Positions 37,777 through 47,612 of a DNA stretch of 64,000 bases are shown here, in pieces. The first letter of the stretch is position 1. Each line of letters opens with the position of its first letter. Source of the stretch: an uncultured Pontibacter sp. (GTDB taxonomy: Bacteria > Bacteroidota > Bacteroidia > Cytophagales > Hymenobacteraceae); the NCBI GenBank assembly GCA_947499125.1, contig CANMMP010000003.1, forward strand, positions 372,001 through 436,000. Reading direction: 5' to 3'. Below the pieces are notes generated by a model. The model saw only the letters and a list, made by a program, of their open reading frames with translations. It had not been told where the DNA came from and searched no databases. A program made the position numbers and the translations under genes.

Positions 37777-38667
37777 ATGGCAAGTTTAAAAGAGGTTAGA
37801 AACCGCATCACGTCAGTATCGTCGACACAGCAGATAACGAAAGCCATGAAAATGGTGGCAGCTGCTAAACTAAGACGCGCTCAGGATAATATTTTGCGTA
37901 TGCGCCCGTATGCACAGCGCTTAAGCGGTATCCTGGCAAACCTGTCGTCGCTGACTGAGGGTTCTGTAACAAACCAGTACTCTGAGAAACGTGACGTTAA
38001 CCGTGTGTTGATCATCGCAGTAACATCAGACAGAGGTTTGGCTGGCGCTTTTAACTCTAACATTATTAAAGCAGTAACTACGCTTGCTACAACAAAGTAT
38101 AGCCGCCAGCTAGAGGCAGGTAACGTAAGTTTCCTGACGATTGGCCGTAAAGGTTTTGAAGCACTTACAAAGCGTAACTTTAAAGTTATCGGCGACCATA
38201 CAGGTGTATTCACTAACCTGTCTTTTGATACGGTAAGAGCAGCTGCTGAACGTGCGATGAGCGGTTTTGTAGCCGGTGATTACGATCAGGTTGACTTAGT
38301 TTATAACGAGTTTAAGAACGTTGCTACACAAGTTGTACGTACCGAGCAGTTCCTGCCAATAGAGGAGCAGCCAGTTGAAGACAGCAAAGCAACAAACTTA
38401 GTAGCTGATTATTCTTTTGAGCCATCTAAGGAAGAGATCATTAAGGAGCTTATACCTAAGTCGTTAAAGATACAGGTTTACAAAGCTGTACTTGAGTCGA
38501 ATGCTTCTGAGCACGGTGCCCGAATGACCGCAATGGACAAGGCCACTGAAAACGCTGGCGATCTGTTGAAAGAGTTGAAACTGACTTACAACAGAACCAG
38601 ACAGGCGGCCATCACGAAAGAGATCCTTGAGATCGTGGGTGGTGCCGAGGCCCTTGCTGCAAAATAA
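37777..38667 (+). CDS. atpG: ATP synthase F1 subunit gamma
   Basis: Central rotor shaft, 296 residues. The N-terminal helix SLKEVRNRITSVSSTQQITK and C-terminal helix EHGARMTAMDKATENAGDLL form the coiled-coil axle, and ITSDRGLAGAFN-like strands (AVTSDRGLAGAFNSNIIKAV) form the central fold. It is the last gene of the operon. The genes for beta and epsilon do not follow. Confidence 0.97.
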   Translation: MASLKEVRNRITSVSSTQQITKAMKMVAAAKLRRAQDNILRMRPYAQRLSGILANLSSLTEGSVTNQYSEKRDVNRVLIIAVTSDRGLAGAFNSNIIKAVTTLATTKYSRQLEAGNVSFLTIGRKGFEALTKRNFKVIGDHTGVFTNLSFDTVRAAAERAMSGFVAGDYDQVDLVYNEFKNVATQVVRTEQFLPIEEQPVEDSKATNLVADYSFEPSKEEIIKELIPKSLKIQVYKAVLESNASEHGARMTAMDKATENAGDLLKELKLTYNRTRQAAITKEILEIVGGAEALAAK

Positions 38668-38691
38668 CGAAGAACGAAATACCGATAAAGC

Positions 38692-38724
38692 AGCGCCCAT
38701 CTATCAGGTGGGCGCTCTTATTTT
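38692..38724 (+). terminator. Terminator of the ATP synthase operon
   Basis: AGCGCCCA (38692-38699) and TGGGCGCT (38709-38716) form a perfect 8-bp stem followed by CTTATTTT. Confidence 0.85.
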
Positions 38725-38804
38725 GTAGCTACTGGTCAGTATTAATTTATAGTTAAGAATTGAATTAATACGCTTGATATCAAACTATAAAAATACCAAT
38801 GGTT

Positions 38805-38812
38805 TATCTTTG
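38805..38812 (+). promoter_or_regulatory. Probable -7 element of the PafA-like phosphatase gene
   Basis: TATCTTTG matches TAnnTTTG and lies 22 bp before the start codon. No -33 TTTG at a normal distance was identified. Confidence 0.45.
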
Positions 38813-38834
38813 CGGTAAACTATAACTACACAGC

Positions 38835-40493
38835 ATGAAGGATCTGAGGGTAAATGTTATACTAATGCTTTTCGTGTTTTTAACGGCTTGTGCTGTTAAA
38901 ACAGGAAATGAAAGTAAGACTACAGAAAACCTGTATCCGGAGAGGCCAAAACTTATAGTTGGTATTGTAGTTGACCAAATGCGCTATGACTTCTTGTTCA
39001 GGTATTGGGACAGGTATAGCCAGGATGGTTTTAAAAAACTATTGAATGAAGGCTACAATTTCCAGAATGCTAACTATAGTTATGTACCAACCTATACAGC
39101 TCCAGGCCATGCCAGCATTTATACAGGAACTACACCAGATATAAATGGTATTATAGGTAACAGCTGGTATAGCAGAGAACTTGGCCGAACGATTTATTGT
39201 GTTGAAGATAAATCGGTAAAAAGTGTTGGGGCGGTTACCAGTGCCGGAGAAATGTCGCCGCGCAACCTGCTCTCTACAACTATAACCGATCAACTGAAAC
39301 TCGCCACCAACAAACGGTCAAAAGTGATAGCTGTTGCTTTAAAAGACAGAGGCGCTGTGTTGCCAGGAGGTTTTATGGCAGATGGTGCTTATTGGTATGA
39401 TGGCAAAAGCGGAAATTTTATAAGCAGCACCTTTTACCAAAGTGAACTACCAGGCTGGGTGACAGCTTTTAACGCACAGAAACTACCTGGTAAATACCTG
39501 GATCAGAATTGGGAAACACTTTATCCGATAGATAGCTATAAGAATAGCACTGCTGATAATGTAAGCTACGAAGAAGGCTTGAAGGGAAAAGAAGAGAGTA
39601 TTTTTCCGTATGAACTGGCACAACTGAAAGGCAATGACTGGGATCTGATCAAATACACGCCATTTGGTAACACCATAACCAAGGATTTAGCGTTAACAGC
39701 TCTGAAAGCCGAACAATTAGGGCAACGCGGAGAAACAGATTTTCTTTCGGTCAGCTTTTCGTCTACAGATTACATCGGGCACAATTTCGGACCAAATTCA
39801 GTTGAGGCAGAAGATACCTACCTGCGCCTGGATGCCGACATTGCTGAGATAATAGCAGAGGCTGAAAAAGCGGTAGGCAAAGGCAATGTGCTGTTCTTTT
39901 TAACAGCAGACCATGGCGTAGCTAACATACCTGCTTACATGCTGGAAGAAAGAATAAATGCAGGGGCTATACCTTACAGTATCTTCGGGGACTCTGTAAA
40001 ACAATATATGGCAAAAGCCTACGGACCCGGTAACTGGTTATTGAAAAGTACAAATCAGCAACTATACCTTAACCGTAAGCTGATAGCTGAGAAAAAGATG
40101 GACCTTGCTGAGGTACAACAACAAGTAGCCGAGTACGCTTTAACGTTAGATGGAGTATCCAGAACGATAACAGCAACCGACCTGCAACGTACCAGCTGGA
40201 ACCATGGCGTAATGCAATTAGTTGAGAATGGCTATAACGCTAAACGCTCCGGAGATGTGATACTGCAATTGGAAACAAACTGGCAGGTACACCCGGCAAA
40301 AGGAACTACACACGGCTCATACTCGACATATGATATACATGTGCCGCTGGTATGGTACGGCTGGCAGGTAAAGCCAGGTAAAAGCAGTACAAAAGTAAGT
40401 ATAGCAGATATTGCCCCCACTTTGGCAACCTGGCTGAACATACAGGAACCAAGCGGAAGTACAGGAAAAGCATTACAAGAATATATGAAATAA
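38835..40493 (+). CDS. PafA-type alkaline phosphatase (lipoprotein)
   Basis: Periplasmic phosphate monoesterase of the alkaline phosphatase superfamily, 552 residues. The signal VNVILMLFVFLTAC gives a lipoprotein. Two-zinc site elements are VGIVVDQMRYDF (Asp), the nucleophile Thr88 in YVPTYTAPGHASIYTG, GNSWY, the phosphate-binding ALKDRGAVLPGG (Lys/Arg pair typical of PafA), SSTDYIGHNFGP and FLTADHGV. PafA is known in Bacteroidota as phosphate-irrepressible. Ppa follows after 36 bp, so phosphate release and pyrophosphate hydrolysis may be co-expressed. Confidence 0.9.
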   Translation: MKDLRVNVILMLFVFLTACAVKTGNESKTTENLYPERPKLIVGIVVDQMRYDFLFRYWDRYSQDGFKKLLNEGYNFQNANYSYVPTYTAPGHASIYTGTTPDINGIIGNSWYSRELGRTIYCVEDKSVKSVGAVTSAGEMSPRNLLSTTITDQLKLATNKRSKVIAVALKDRGAVLPGGFMADGAYWYDGKSGNFISSTFYQSELPGWVTAFNAQKLPGKYLDQNWETLYPIDSYKNSTADNVSYEEGLKGKEESIFPYELAQLKGNDWDLIKYTPFGNTITKDLALTALKAEQLGQRGETDFLSVSFSSTDYIGHNFGPNSVEAEDTYLRLDADIAEIIAEAEKAVGKGNVLFFLTADHGVANIPAYMLEERINAGAIPYSIFGDSVKQYMAKAYGPGNWLLKSTNQQLYLNRKLIAEKKMDLAEVQQQVAEYALTLDGVSRTITATDLQRTSWNHGVMQLVENGYNAKRSGDVILQLETNWQVHPAKGTTHGSYSTYDIHVPLVWYGWQVKPGKSSTKVSIADIAPTLATWLNIQEPSGSTGKALQEYMK

Positions 40494-40529
40494 GAGCTCT
40501 CAAATGGAGAGTTAAAGTACATTACATTT

Positions 40530-41096
40530 ATGAACAATTTAGACAAAAACAACCCATGGCATAGCGTAAGCTACGGAGAGGAATCGCCAAGTGTGGTAAC
40601 TGCCATAATCGAAATACCAAAAGGCTCTAAAGCAAAGTACGAACTGGACAAAGACAGCGGTATGCTGAAACTGGATCGCGTACTTTTCTCGTCTATTCAC
40701 TACCCGGCCAACTACGGCTTTATACCTAAAACATACTGCGACGACAAAGACCCACTGGATATCCTGGTGATCTGCTCGGTAGATGTGCAGCCAATGTGCC
40801 TGATTGATGCGAAAGTAATCGGTGTGATGCAGATGATAGATAACAACGAAGAAGATGACAAGATCATAGCTGTTGCGAACAACGACATGTCGGTGCGTCA
40901 CATCAATGATATCTCTGAATTGCCGCCACACACGTTGCTGGAAGTTCGTCGTTTCTTTGAGGACTATAAGAAGCTTGAGATGAAAGAAGTAGTTGTAGAG
41001 CAGTTCCTTGGTCGTGAGCATGCTTACAAGATCATTGAAGACAGCATAAACCTATACAATGCAACGTTTGCAGTAGAGAACGAGAACGCACTGTAG
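40530..41096 (+). CDS. ppa: Inorganic pyrophosphatase (family I)
   Basis: Hydrolyses pyrophosphate to phosphate in the cytosol. The 188-residue protein has the family motifs [38 protein letters not shown] (Mg2+ ligands) and [20 protein letters not shown]. It lies directly after the phosphatase gene. Confidence 0.95.
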   Translation: MNNLDKNNPWHSVSYGEESPSVVTAIIEIPKGSKAKYELDKDSGMLKLDRVLFSSIHYPANYGFIPKTYCDDKDPLDILVICSVDVQPMCLIDAKVIGVMQMIDNNEEDDKIIAVANNDMSVRHINDISELPPHTLLEVRRFFEDYKKLEMKEVVVEQFLGREHAYKIIEDSINLYNATFAVENENAL

Positions 41097-41116
41097 AATT
41101 TTATTTTCCTGTTTAT

Positions 41117-41151
41117 AGCCTGGCGTGGGATTTTCCTGGGTCAGGCTTTTT
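41117..41151 (+). terminator. Terminator after ppa
   Basis: AGCCTG and CAGGCT close a stem with further internal pairing, followed by TTTTTG. Confidence 0.75.
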
Positions 41152-41207
41152 GTTTATACCTATCCTGGTTTGATAAGCGGCGTATAGTTACGAACTTGCC
41201 ATACCTC

Positions 41208-42092
41208 ATGAAGCAGCAGCAAACAACGTACACAGGCAACTTATTTGGTAAGCCACCCACCTGGCTTACCTACCTGCTTTATAGTAGCGTGTTCATCTCT
41301 TTCTGCGCATTTGCTTTAACCATAGAAACCTATTTGCTGGCTGATATACCGGTTTCGCTGCCGATGGCGGGGTTTATTATGCTGGCAACGCTGTTTACCT
41401 ATAACCTGAGCAGCATACAAAGCGAACTTAGAGGCCGTAAAGCAATAACAGCGCAACATAGTTCGTGGTGGCATCAGCATAAGCGCGGGCTTGCCATAGT
41501 AGGTATAATAAGTATAGCACTGGCTGCTGCTATATACTTTTATTATGACCTGAGGCTAAACTTATGGTTTGTGCTGCACCTGGCCATTATATCTATCGGG
41601 TATACTGTTCCGCTAGTGTTTCGCAAAAAAGCTGAACCGTTGCGCCGGGTACCGTTGCTTAAAGTTTTCCTGATAGCGTATGTGTGGGCTATGGTTACGG
41701 GTTTATTTCCATTGATGGATGCGAAGATTTATGTGCTGGAGCCACAAGCCATTCTGCTTTTCTTTCGCCGTTTCCTGTTTATACTTGCCCTTGCCCTGCT
41801 CTTCGATATCAGGGATTATACGTACGACCGAAATACAAACACCCTGACCATACCCGGGCTTATAGGAATACGAAACACGAAAGCGTTATCGATGGGGCTG
41901 CTGCTGGTTTATAGTTTTATAGTTATGCTGTCGGAGGATGGCAGAACTGAAATGGCGTTATTGCTTGGGTCGTTGGTAGCTGGCTTGGTAGTGTGGTATT
42001 CTTCTGAAATGAAACCGCGTACTTACTTTTTATTATTGGCTGATGGAGCCATGTTAGCTCATGCTTTCCTCGTGTTCCTGACTAATTATTAA
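41208..42092 (+). CDS. UbiA-like prenyltransferase family membrane protein
   Basis: A 294-residue protein with eight to nine membrane segments. The loop FDIRDYTYDRNTNTLTIPGL matches the second Asp-rich motif of UbiA prenyltransferases. The first motif (NDxxD) is not clear: the equivalent region reads TLFTYNLSSIQSELRG, without the acidic pair, so it may not be a classical prenyltransferase. The start is taken as ATG 41208; the frame is open to 41196. The last 4 bp overlap the end of the convergent nnr gene. Confidence 0.72.
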   Translation: MKQQQTTYTGNLFGKPPTWLTYLLYSSVFISFCAFALTIETYLLADIPVSLPMAGFIMLATLFTYNLSSIQSELRGRKAITAQHSSWWHQHKRGLAIVGIISIALAAAIYFYYDLRLNLWFVLHLAIISIGYTVPLVFRKKAEPLRRVPLLKVFLIAYVWAMVTGLFPLMDAKIYVLEPQAILLFFRRFLFILALALLFDIRDYTYDRNTNTLTIPGLIGIRNTKALSMGLLLVYSFIVMLSEDGRTEMALLLGSLVAGLVVWYSSEMKPRTYFLLLADGAMLAHAFLVFLTNY

Positions 42093-43600
42093 ACTGAAGT
42101 AATTGATTTAAAAGCCTGAGGCAGATGATCCACCAAATCAGAAGCGATCATAGAGACCATGCCAGTTTGTGGTAAGGCCAGGACGCCGGCCAGGCCGTGT
42201 ACATAAACGCCAAGTATAGCTGCTTCCTCTAAACTATAGCCCTGTGCTACCAGCGCTGTAATAACCCCGGTAAGTACATCGCCGGTGCCGCCGGTGGCCA
42301 TGCCTGCATTACCGGTAGTGTTAAAGTATAGATTGCCTTCAGGAGTACAGATTACGGTATGCGAACCTTTCAGGCAGATGTAGCAACTATAAACACGGCA
42401 AAATTCCTTCATATCCTGCAGCCGGTCGTAATCGTTTTTTGATTTGCCAACCAGCCGTTCAAACTCTTTAGGGTGTGGGGTAAAGATGACCTTATTTTCA
42501 GGTAGCTGCGCTTTCAGTTTATCGCTGCTGGCAATAATGTTAATGGCATCGGCATCTATCACCAAAGGCAAGTCGCAGGTTGCCAGCAGTTGGCCTATGG
42601 CAGTTTTGGTGATCTTCTCGGTGCCCATGCCGGGGCCTAAGCCAACTACACTGTATTTCTCCATATTTTCAGGTAGCTCCGAGATGTTTTTACGGTTGCT
42701 GTCTGTCAGCGTCATGGCTTCGGGCACGGCGGTTTGTAGTATCGGGTAACCCGACGAAGGTACATGCATAGTTAACAACCCTATACCACTCCGCAAGCAA
42801 GCCCTTGATGCTAGCACGGCAGCGCCCATTTTACCATAACTGCCACACAAAAGCAACGCATGCCCGAATGTCCCTTTATGTGAGAATTTCTGGCGGGGTT
42901 TTACCAGTTTCCGGACATCATCTATAGTTGTGAAATAATGATCGGTGGCTACTTCAGCTATAAATACCGGACTCAAGCCGATGGGAACAACATGCCATTC
43001 GCCTACGAATTGCTCGTGTTGGGGCAGGAAAAAAGCCAGCTTGGGCAGCTCAAAACTTACCGTATAGTTTGCTTTAACTATAGCACCTTCGTCGGGAGTC
43101 TGGTTATCCGTGTAAAGCCCGGAAGGCATATCTATGGCTGTAATACAGGCTCCGCTATTGTTCAGGTAAACTATAACTTCTGCAAATAAACCCGTAACAG
43201 GGCGGTTAAGCCCGGTACCGAAAAGCGCATCTATTACGCAATGATCTTTATGCAGTGGCGGCAGGTCGGAAGATGAGTGTATAAAGTGCGGAACTATAGT
43301 TTCTGGGAGGCGCTGCAGGTTTACGTTGTGGTCGGGAGATGCATTTTCGGGGTCGCCAACTATAAATACTTTTATATGATACTGCTTTTGATGCAGCAGT
43401 CTTGCCACCACCAGCCCGTCGCCGCCATTGTTGCCGGGACCGCAAAAGATATACACATGTTCCTGTGGCGTAAACTTGTTCTCGAACCAACCTGCAAATG
43501 CCCGGGCTGCCCGCTCCATCAGCTCCAGCGAATCTATCTCTTCGTACTGTAAAGTGGCGGCATCGGCCTCGCGTGTCTGGGCAGCAGAAAGTATTTTCAT
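42089..43600 (-). CDS. nnr: Bifunctional NAD(P)H-hydrate repair enzyme
   Basis: Repairs hydrated NAD(P)H. The 503-residue protein fuses an epimerase (about 1-215, YjeF N-domain: MERAARAFAGWFENKF, IFCGPGNNGGDGLVVARLL, DALFGTGLNRPVTG) to an ADP-dependent dehydratase (about 225-500: KGTFGHALLLCGSYGKMGAA, GLGPGMGTEKITK, VIDADAINIIA, FTPHPKEFERL, and GMATGGTGDVLTGVI). ATG 43600 is preferred over a TTG three codons earlier. It is convergent and overlapping with the UbiA-like gene by 4 bp. Confidence 0.96.
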   Translation of the reverse strand: MKILSAAQTREADAATLQYEEIDSLELMERAARAFAGWFENKFTPQEHVYIFCGPGNNGGDGLVVARLLHQKQYHIKVFIVGDPENASPDHNVNLQRLPETIVPHFIHSSSDLPPLHKDHCVIDALFGTGLNRPVTGLFAEVIVYLNNSGACITAIDMPSGLYTDNQTPDEGAIVKANYTVSFELPKLAFFLPQHEQFVGEWHVVPIGLSPVFIAEVATDHYFTTIDDVRKLVKPRQKFSHKGTFGHALLLCGSYGKMGAAVLASRACLRSGIGLLTMHVPSSGYPILQTAVPEAMTLTDSNRKNISELPENMEKYSVVGLGPGMGTEKITKTAIGQLLATCDLPLVIDADAINIIASSDKLKAQLPENKVIFTPHPKEFERLVGKSKNDYDRLQDMKEFCRVYSCYICLKGSHTVICTPEGNLYFNTTGNAGMATGGTGDVLTGVITALVAQGYSLEEAAILGVYVHGLAGVLALPQTGMVSMIASDLVDHLPQAFKSITSV

Positions 43601-43666
43601 GTGGAACAACGGCTTTTAGTGCTGCTTACATATACTATAGTTTTTGGCTCAGGTTGAAGCTATAGT

Positions 43667-46072
43667 TTAAAACGCGAAAGTAGCCGTCATCTTAAACATC
43701 AGGTTGTCCTTACGCTTGGGCAAACTATAAGCGCCATACCGGTAAAAAGCACCCACACCAATCCCTGAAAGGGCAGAGCTTATCACATTATTCAGCATCA
43801 ACCCTGATTCGAAGAAGCCTTTGTTCATGGTCTGCACCTGCGGAACTATAAAGTCAGGGAGAGTTTGTCTTAGATCTCCGTAACCGATATTAGTGACTAA
43901 TACCACATCCGGTTTAAAGAACTTGGTACGCAAAAGGCGTTTACCTAAATCCTGCTGTACAAACAAGGCAGTATATCTGTCAGAGAAGAACTCGTAAGGA
44001 GCCATTGTTTCGAAGCCTTCGCCGGCAAATACTTCATAGTCGTCGGAGTAGCTGCCGTAGCCGTTGTAGAGGTTTACAAAAGGAACAGCACCCTGCACTA
44101 ACCCAGCAGCCAAGGTGGCATTGGTCTTACCAAAAGTGCGATGCTGAAAGCCGGCTTCCAGGCGCAGGTCGTACTTGTTGTAGCTATAGTTTCCATCTAG
44201 TACATTATCCAAACCGCGCGTGTATTGCAGCCACAATACCGGGTACTTGCCGGGCATAGCAGTGGTCTGGTTAAAAAGCTGCATCAGTTGCTCGCCGTAA
44301 GCAAAACGTAACCCTACCGACGCTTCGGTTATACTATAAATTGCCTGTGGCTGATCATCTGACAAGTATAAAGTTGGCCGGCGCTCTTCGTGTTGCAATT
44401 GTGTGTTTAGTTGCAGGTACCGGCCAACACGGCCACTCAGGTTAAGGTGCTTATGGGTAGCGTAATCCAATAACGGTAAAAGTGGCTGACGCAGGTCCGA
44501 TAGCAAGGTTGTCTGGCGGAATGGTAATTTGCGGCCACCGGGTTCCAGCACATCTTCCCAGTAGGCAGCCTGTAGTTTTAAGCTGCTCGGTTTATGCAAG
44601 GTTATAGTTGCATCAGCGCCATATTTCTGTTCTTCATCTTTAAAACCATAGCCCCAGTAACCTCCAATGCTAAACCAGTCCAGTAAACGGTCGTTGGTGT
44701 GGGCGCCAACACCTAAGCGCAGGCCTTCGAAAGCGCTGATATAAAACAGGCGGTTCAGGTCTAAGCTGATGGGGCCGATGGGCAGCTGTTTGGTAAGCAG
44801 GTACTCCATGATCCGGATGGTGCGGTCGAGTTTCTGGGCTTTGCCGGTGCTGTCCATTACGGTGTAGGTGCGCTGCTCAAAACTATCCAGGGTATCAGGG
44901 CGGTATTGTTGCAGCAGGTTTTCGGGTTGCTTGTTAGCGTCAGGGGTTTGCTGCAAGGCAATAATGCTGAAGTCGCTTTTCTGCAGGTTTGGGCTTAGGT
45001 TGATATTGCTGATATAGGTACGGATGCGACCATAAGGCTGGTGGCCTTTCAGTTCGATCTGCGGTATCGTTATTTCTACATCCAGCTCTGTAGGGAACCA
45101 GTGGCCCTGTCCTTTACTGAACTGCTGCTGTAGCTTTATGCCGCGCTTGTCGTCGCTGGCCGATTCGGCAATAATGTTCTGCACCGCCCACCCATCAGCA
45201 TTAATGTATAAAAGTCCTTTCAGTCCGTTAAAATTCTTACCCTTTAGCGGCGCAAACGAGATGATGAACACAGAATCCTGCCCTGTAACGACGGTTTCCT
45301 GAAGTATAAAATCGTACTTACGAATACTGCCGGGGCTCAGCGGACTCAGGTAATTCTTCCCGAAAAAGATGGGCATATCGGCGTAAACCGAGAAGTCGCG
45401 TGCTTCGGCGGCAACTATACCAAAGCTGGGTTGCTGTAACCCCGATACGCGCGTGGCAACTATGGTTTCGTTGGTGCGGTTGGGTTTGAGGTAAGCAAAG
45501 TTGGTAACGCTCTCCATCACAAACAGGTGCTGCTTCTCTAGTATCCTGCCCATTTTATAGTATGCTGAATCTTTGGAATCTATAGTTAGCGTAGTATCGC
45601 TGAAGTTGATGTTGCGCGGATTGGTGGCGGTAAGAATAAATTTGTTGTAAGTGCGGTAAGTATAGGCCTGCAGGTTCTCGGTGCGGTTGCGTTCGCGGTT
45701 TTGCGTTGCCAGTTCTATGATGCGGTGTGCGGGGTTTTGTCCTGCCCGAACTATAACTTCCTGCAGTTGCGCAGCCGATGGTTGCAGATATACATCCACT
45801 TTGCCGGTAGAATCGGGTTGGATAAATTGCGGCGCATAACCTACAAAGCTGAAACGCAGGCTGGTAATGGGCTTGTTATGCCGTAACCGGAATTGTCCTT
45901 CGAGGTTGGTGTTAGTGCCGGTTTCGCCGTTGTTGGCAGCTATGCTTACAAAAGGTAATCTTTCGTTTGTTTCGGCATCGCGCACCGTGCCAGATACTTC
46001 GCGTACCTGCGCTATAGTTGGTATAGTGGCAAAACAAAGTATAAGCAGTAAAAACAGGCGGAGTTGTAACAT
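43667..46072 (-). CDS. DUF5686 outer membrane protein with carboxypeptidase-like domain
   Basis: A large exported protein of about 801 residues (start ATG 46072, signal LRLFLLLILCFATIPTIAQ). A carboxypeptidase-D regulatory-like domain (EVSGTVRDAETNERLPFVSI) is followed by the DUF5686 region: RTYNKFILTATN, a LYINADGWAVQNIIAESASD strand, and a C-terminal beta barrel ending KRKDNLMFKMTATFAF. The family is found in Bacteroidota outer membranes and has no assigned reaction. It is not preceded by a TonB plug, so it is not a TonB receptor. It stands alone between repeats. Confidence 0.87.
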   Translation of the reverse strand: MLQLRLFLLLILCFATIPTIAQVREVSGTVRDAETNERLPFVSIAANNGETGTNTNLEGQFRLRHNKPITSLRFSFVGYAPQFIQPDSTGKVDVYLQPSAAQLQEVIVRAGQNPAHRIIELATQNRERNRTENLQAYTYRTYNKFILTATNPRNINFSDTTLTIDSKDSAYYKMGRILEKQHLFVMESVTNFAYLKPNRTNETIVATRVSGLQQPSFGIVAAEARDFSVYADMPIFFGKNYLSPLSPGSIRKYDFILQETVVTGQDSVFIISFAPLKGKNFNGLKGLLYINADGWAVQNIIAESASDDKRGIKLQQQFSKGQGHWFPTELDVEITIPQIELKGHQPYGRIRTYISNINLSPNLQKSDFSIIALQQTPDANKQPENLLQQYRPDTLDSFEQRTYTVMDSTGKAQKLDRTIRIMEYLLTKQLPIGPISLDLNRLFYISAFEGLRLGVGAHTNDRLLDWFSIGGYWGYGFKDEEQKYGADATITLHKPSSLKLQAAYWEDVLEPGGRKLPFRQTTLLSDLRQPLLPLLDYATHKHLNLSGRVGRYLQLNTQLQHEERRPTLYLSDDQPQAIYSITEASVGLRFAYGEQLMQLFNQTTAMPGKYPVLWLQYTRGLDNVLDGNYSYNKYDLRLEAGFQHRTFGKTNATLAAGLVQGAVPFVNLYNGYGSYSDDYEVFAGEGFETMAPYEFFSDRYTALFVQQDLGKRLLRTKFFKPDVVLVTNIGYGDLRQTLPDFIVPQVQTMNKGFFESGLMLNNVISSALSGIGVGAFYRYGAYSLPKRKDNLMFKMTATFAF

Positions 46073-46164
46073 ACTGTAAAGATAAAGCAAAAGGCGCTTC
46101 TTCCTGCTACGGAAAAAGCGCCTTTGTTTGTTGGTCAGGTATTAATAATCTACTTGGTGTGTTG

Positions 46165-46267
46165 TCATCCCCCTGCCCCCTTCAAAGGGGAACTTTATCT
46201 ACTAACGTAATTCAACTATAGATTTACGCATTGTGAGTGTCCCCCTTTGAAAGGGGATGGGGGATGA
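46165..46267. repeat. Palindromic element, GTCATCCCCCTGCCCCCTTC family, copy 1
   Basis: The left arm begins TCATCCCCCTGCCCCCTTCA (46165-46184) and the right arm ends in GGGGATGGGGGATGA (to 46267), an imperfect inverted repeat. A second copy is at 54411-54590. It lies between two minus-strand genes, where it would sit at the end of the PAP2 transcript. Confidence 0.75.
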
Positions 46268-46284
46268 TTTACTTTTGCAGATAA

Positions 46285-47157
46285 TTAAAACGTAAGTGAC
46301 ATGCCCATGCCGGGTTTGCCGTTTGGCAGCACTGTTGGCGCAATTACCGGGTTGTTCAGACCTTTGTCTTTAAATATCTTGTCGTGGAGCCAATACACGG
46401 TGTTTACTGATAAAATACCCACACCGGCACCAGCCAGTACATCAGCCATCCAGTGTTCGTTGTTCATCACGCGCAACACGCCTGTAGTGCCGGCAATAGC
46501 ATAACTACCCACACTAATCCAGGGGCTTTTATGGCGGAATTCCTTATCAACTATAGTGGCGATAGTAAAAGCATAAGCAGTGTGCCCCGACGGGAATGCG
46601 TGGTTGTCGCCATTAGGCCGGTCTATGTTCGTCCATTTTTTGGCTGGCCACACCAGCGCCGATGTAACTACACCGGAAGCAAGCAATAAACCTGTCTGGC
46701 GACGAATATCGTGGCGGTTTTGTGATGAAAAAGCGTTGAAACCATACATATAAGCCACCGGCAAAAAGAACAGGTAATCGTCTACCTTTGTGCTGAAGTT
46801 TGGCGAGAATTCGTGGCGGGCATCGCGGGCATCATGGCTGCTGAAAAAGCCATTGTCTTGTATGGTATAGATACCGGCCCCGATAAGTGCGGCTGCCGGA
46901 AGCACAGCGCGAGTCAGGAAGCGTTTGTTACTGCCTTCTTTTAACTGCGACTCGGTAAAAGGTTTTTTCTGGCCCGGGTAGATCGTGTCGGCAGGCATGG
47001 CCAGCGCTGAGTCTGGCGAAAATACCTGGACAGAATCTATGGTTATAGTGGCCGGTTGTGACTGTAGCAATTCTGATTGCTGCACTTGTGCCATCACCGG
47101 GGTTGCAAGCACACTCAGCCACGCCAAATGCACCGCTATTAACTTAGTCAGCTTCAA
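46285..47157 (-). CDS. PAP2-family phosphatase
   Basis: A 290-residue exported or membrane-associated acid phosphatase of the PAP2 superfamily, probably acting on lipid or undecaprenyl pyrophosphates. The signal is LIAVHLAWLSVLATPVMAQ. The three phosphatase motifs are visible: KKWTNIDRPNG (K-x6-RP), AFPSGHTAYAF (PSGH) and RVMNNEHWMADVLAGAGVG (SR-x5-H-x3-D variant, with H and D kept). A hydrophobic core lies between motifs. The real substrate cannot be told. Confidence 0.88.
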   Translation of the reverse strand: MKLTKLIAVHLAWLSVLATPVMAQVQQSELLQSQPATITIDSVQVFSPDSALAMPADTIYPGQKKPFTESQLKEGSNKRFLTRAVLPAAALIGAGIYTIQDNGFFSSHDARDARHEFSPNFSTKVDDYLFFLPVAYMYGFNAFSSQNRHDIRRQTGLLLASGVVTSALVWPAKKWTNIDRPNGDNHAFPSGHTAYAFTIATIVDKEFRHKSPWISVGSYAIAGTTGVLRVMNNEHWMADVLAGAGVGILSVNTVYWLHDKIFKDKGLNNPVIAPTVLPNGKPGMGMSLTF

Positions 47158-47310
47158 AGTATTAAGATGTTTTTGTGTGAGTTTATACTTACTAAAACTT
47201 CATTCGTTCTGAAATCGTGCCAGAAGCAATGTAGTTTTTTATAGTTGAGTCCTTAATAAAGAAATACCGCCAGTTTGAGCGGAGCGGTAACAGGTGGTTA
47301 GGTTTGGTTG

Positions 47311-47362
47311 CAGTTTGTAACTGCCTAAACTATAGTTTGAGATTTACGCCAGTTACAAACTG
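47311..47362. repeat. Inverted repeat centred on AAACTATAGTTT
   Basis: CAGTTTGTAACTG (47311-47323) and its exact reverse complement (47350-47362) flank the 12-bp palindrome AAACTATAGTTT (47327-47338). It is a nested structure with no gene. Confidence 0.7.
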
Positions 47363-47465
47363 GCCCCATGCTTAGCCACAAGTTACGCTGTCGCTAAATT
47401 TGCGGCATGAATGAGTAAATTTCTTCTCCTTTTTTGGGTTAGGTTCGTTTCATTCTATAAAACTA

Positions 47466-47572
47466 TCCCCTTGAGAGGATTATAGGGGTGTTAATACAGG
47501 AGTGAAAAGCTCATTACTTTTTTTGCAAAATTTCCGCAGATGTAAACACCCCTCACGCTCCCCTCAAGGGGA
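47466..47572. repeat. Palindromic intergenic element (CCCCTTGAG family), copy B
   Basis: The left arm TCCCCTTGAGAGGATTATAG (47466-47485, continuing GGGTGT) and the right arm ending CCCTCAAGGGGA (47545-47572) form an imperfect inverted repeat with the same layout as copy A at 965-1045. Confidence 0.75.
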
Positions 47573-47612
47573 GAATTTACTTGGATGAAACGATTCTGGA
47601 GTTAAGGTGGAG

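Larger units (their letters stand above)
47158..47612. other. Repeat-filled intergenic region, PAP2 gene / nuoD
   Basis: A 455-bp gap with no convincing reading frame. It contains an inverted repeat at 47311-47362 and the palindromic element at 47466-47572. The text around 47270-47300 (AGTTTGAGCGGAGCGGTA) and 47368-47407 also looks like dispersed-repeat sequence. Confidence 0.6.

Noticed and set aside
40539-41021. 160-codon minus-strand frame within ppa
   Set aside because: Shadow of a highly conserved enzyme gene; no recognisable protein feature.
43667-46072. DUF5686 gene as a TonB-dependent receptor
   Set aside because: It has the carboxypeptidase-like N-domain but no plug motifs; the barrel follows a DUF5686 region instead.
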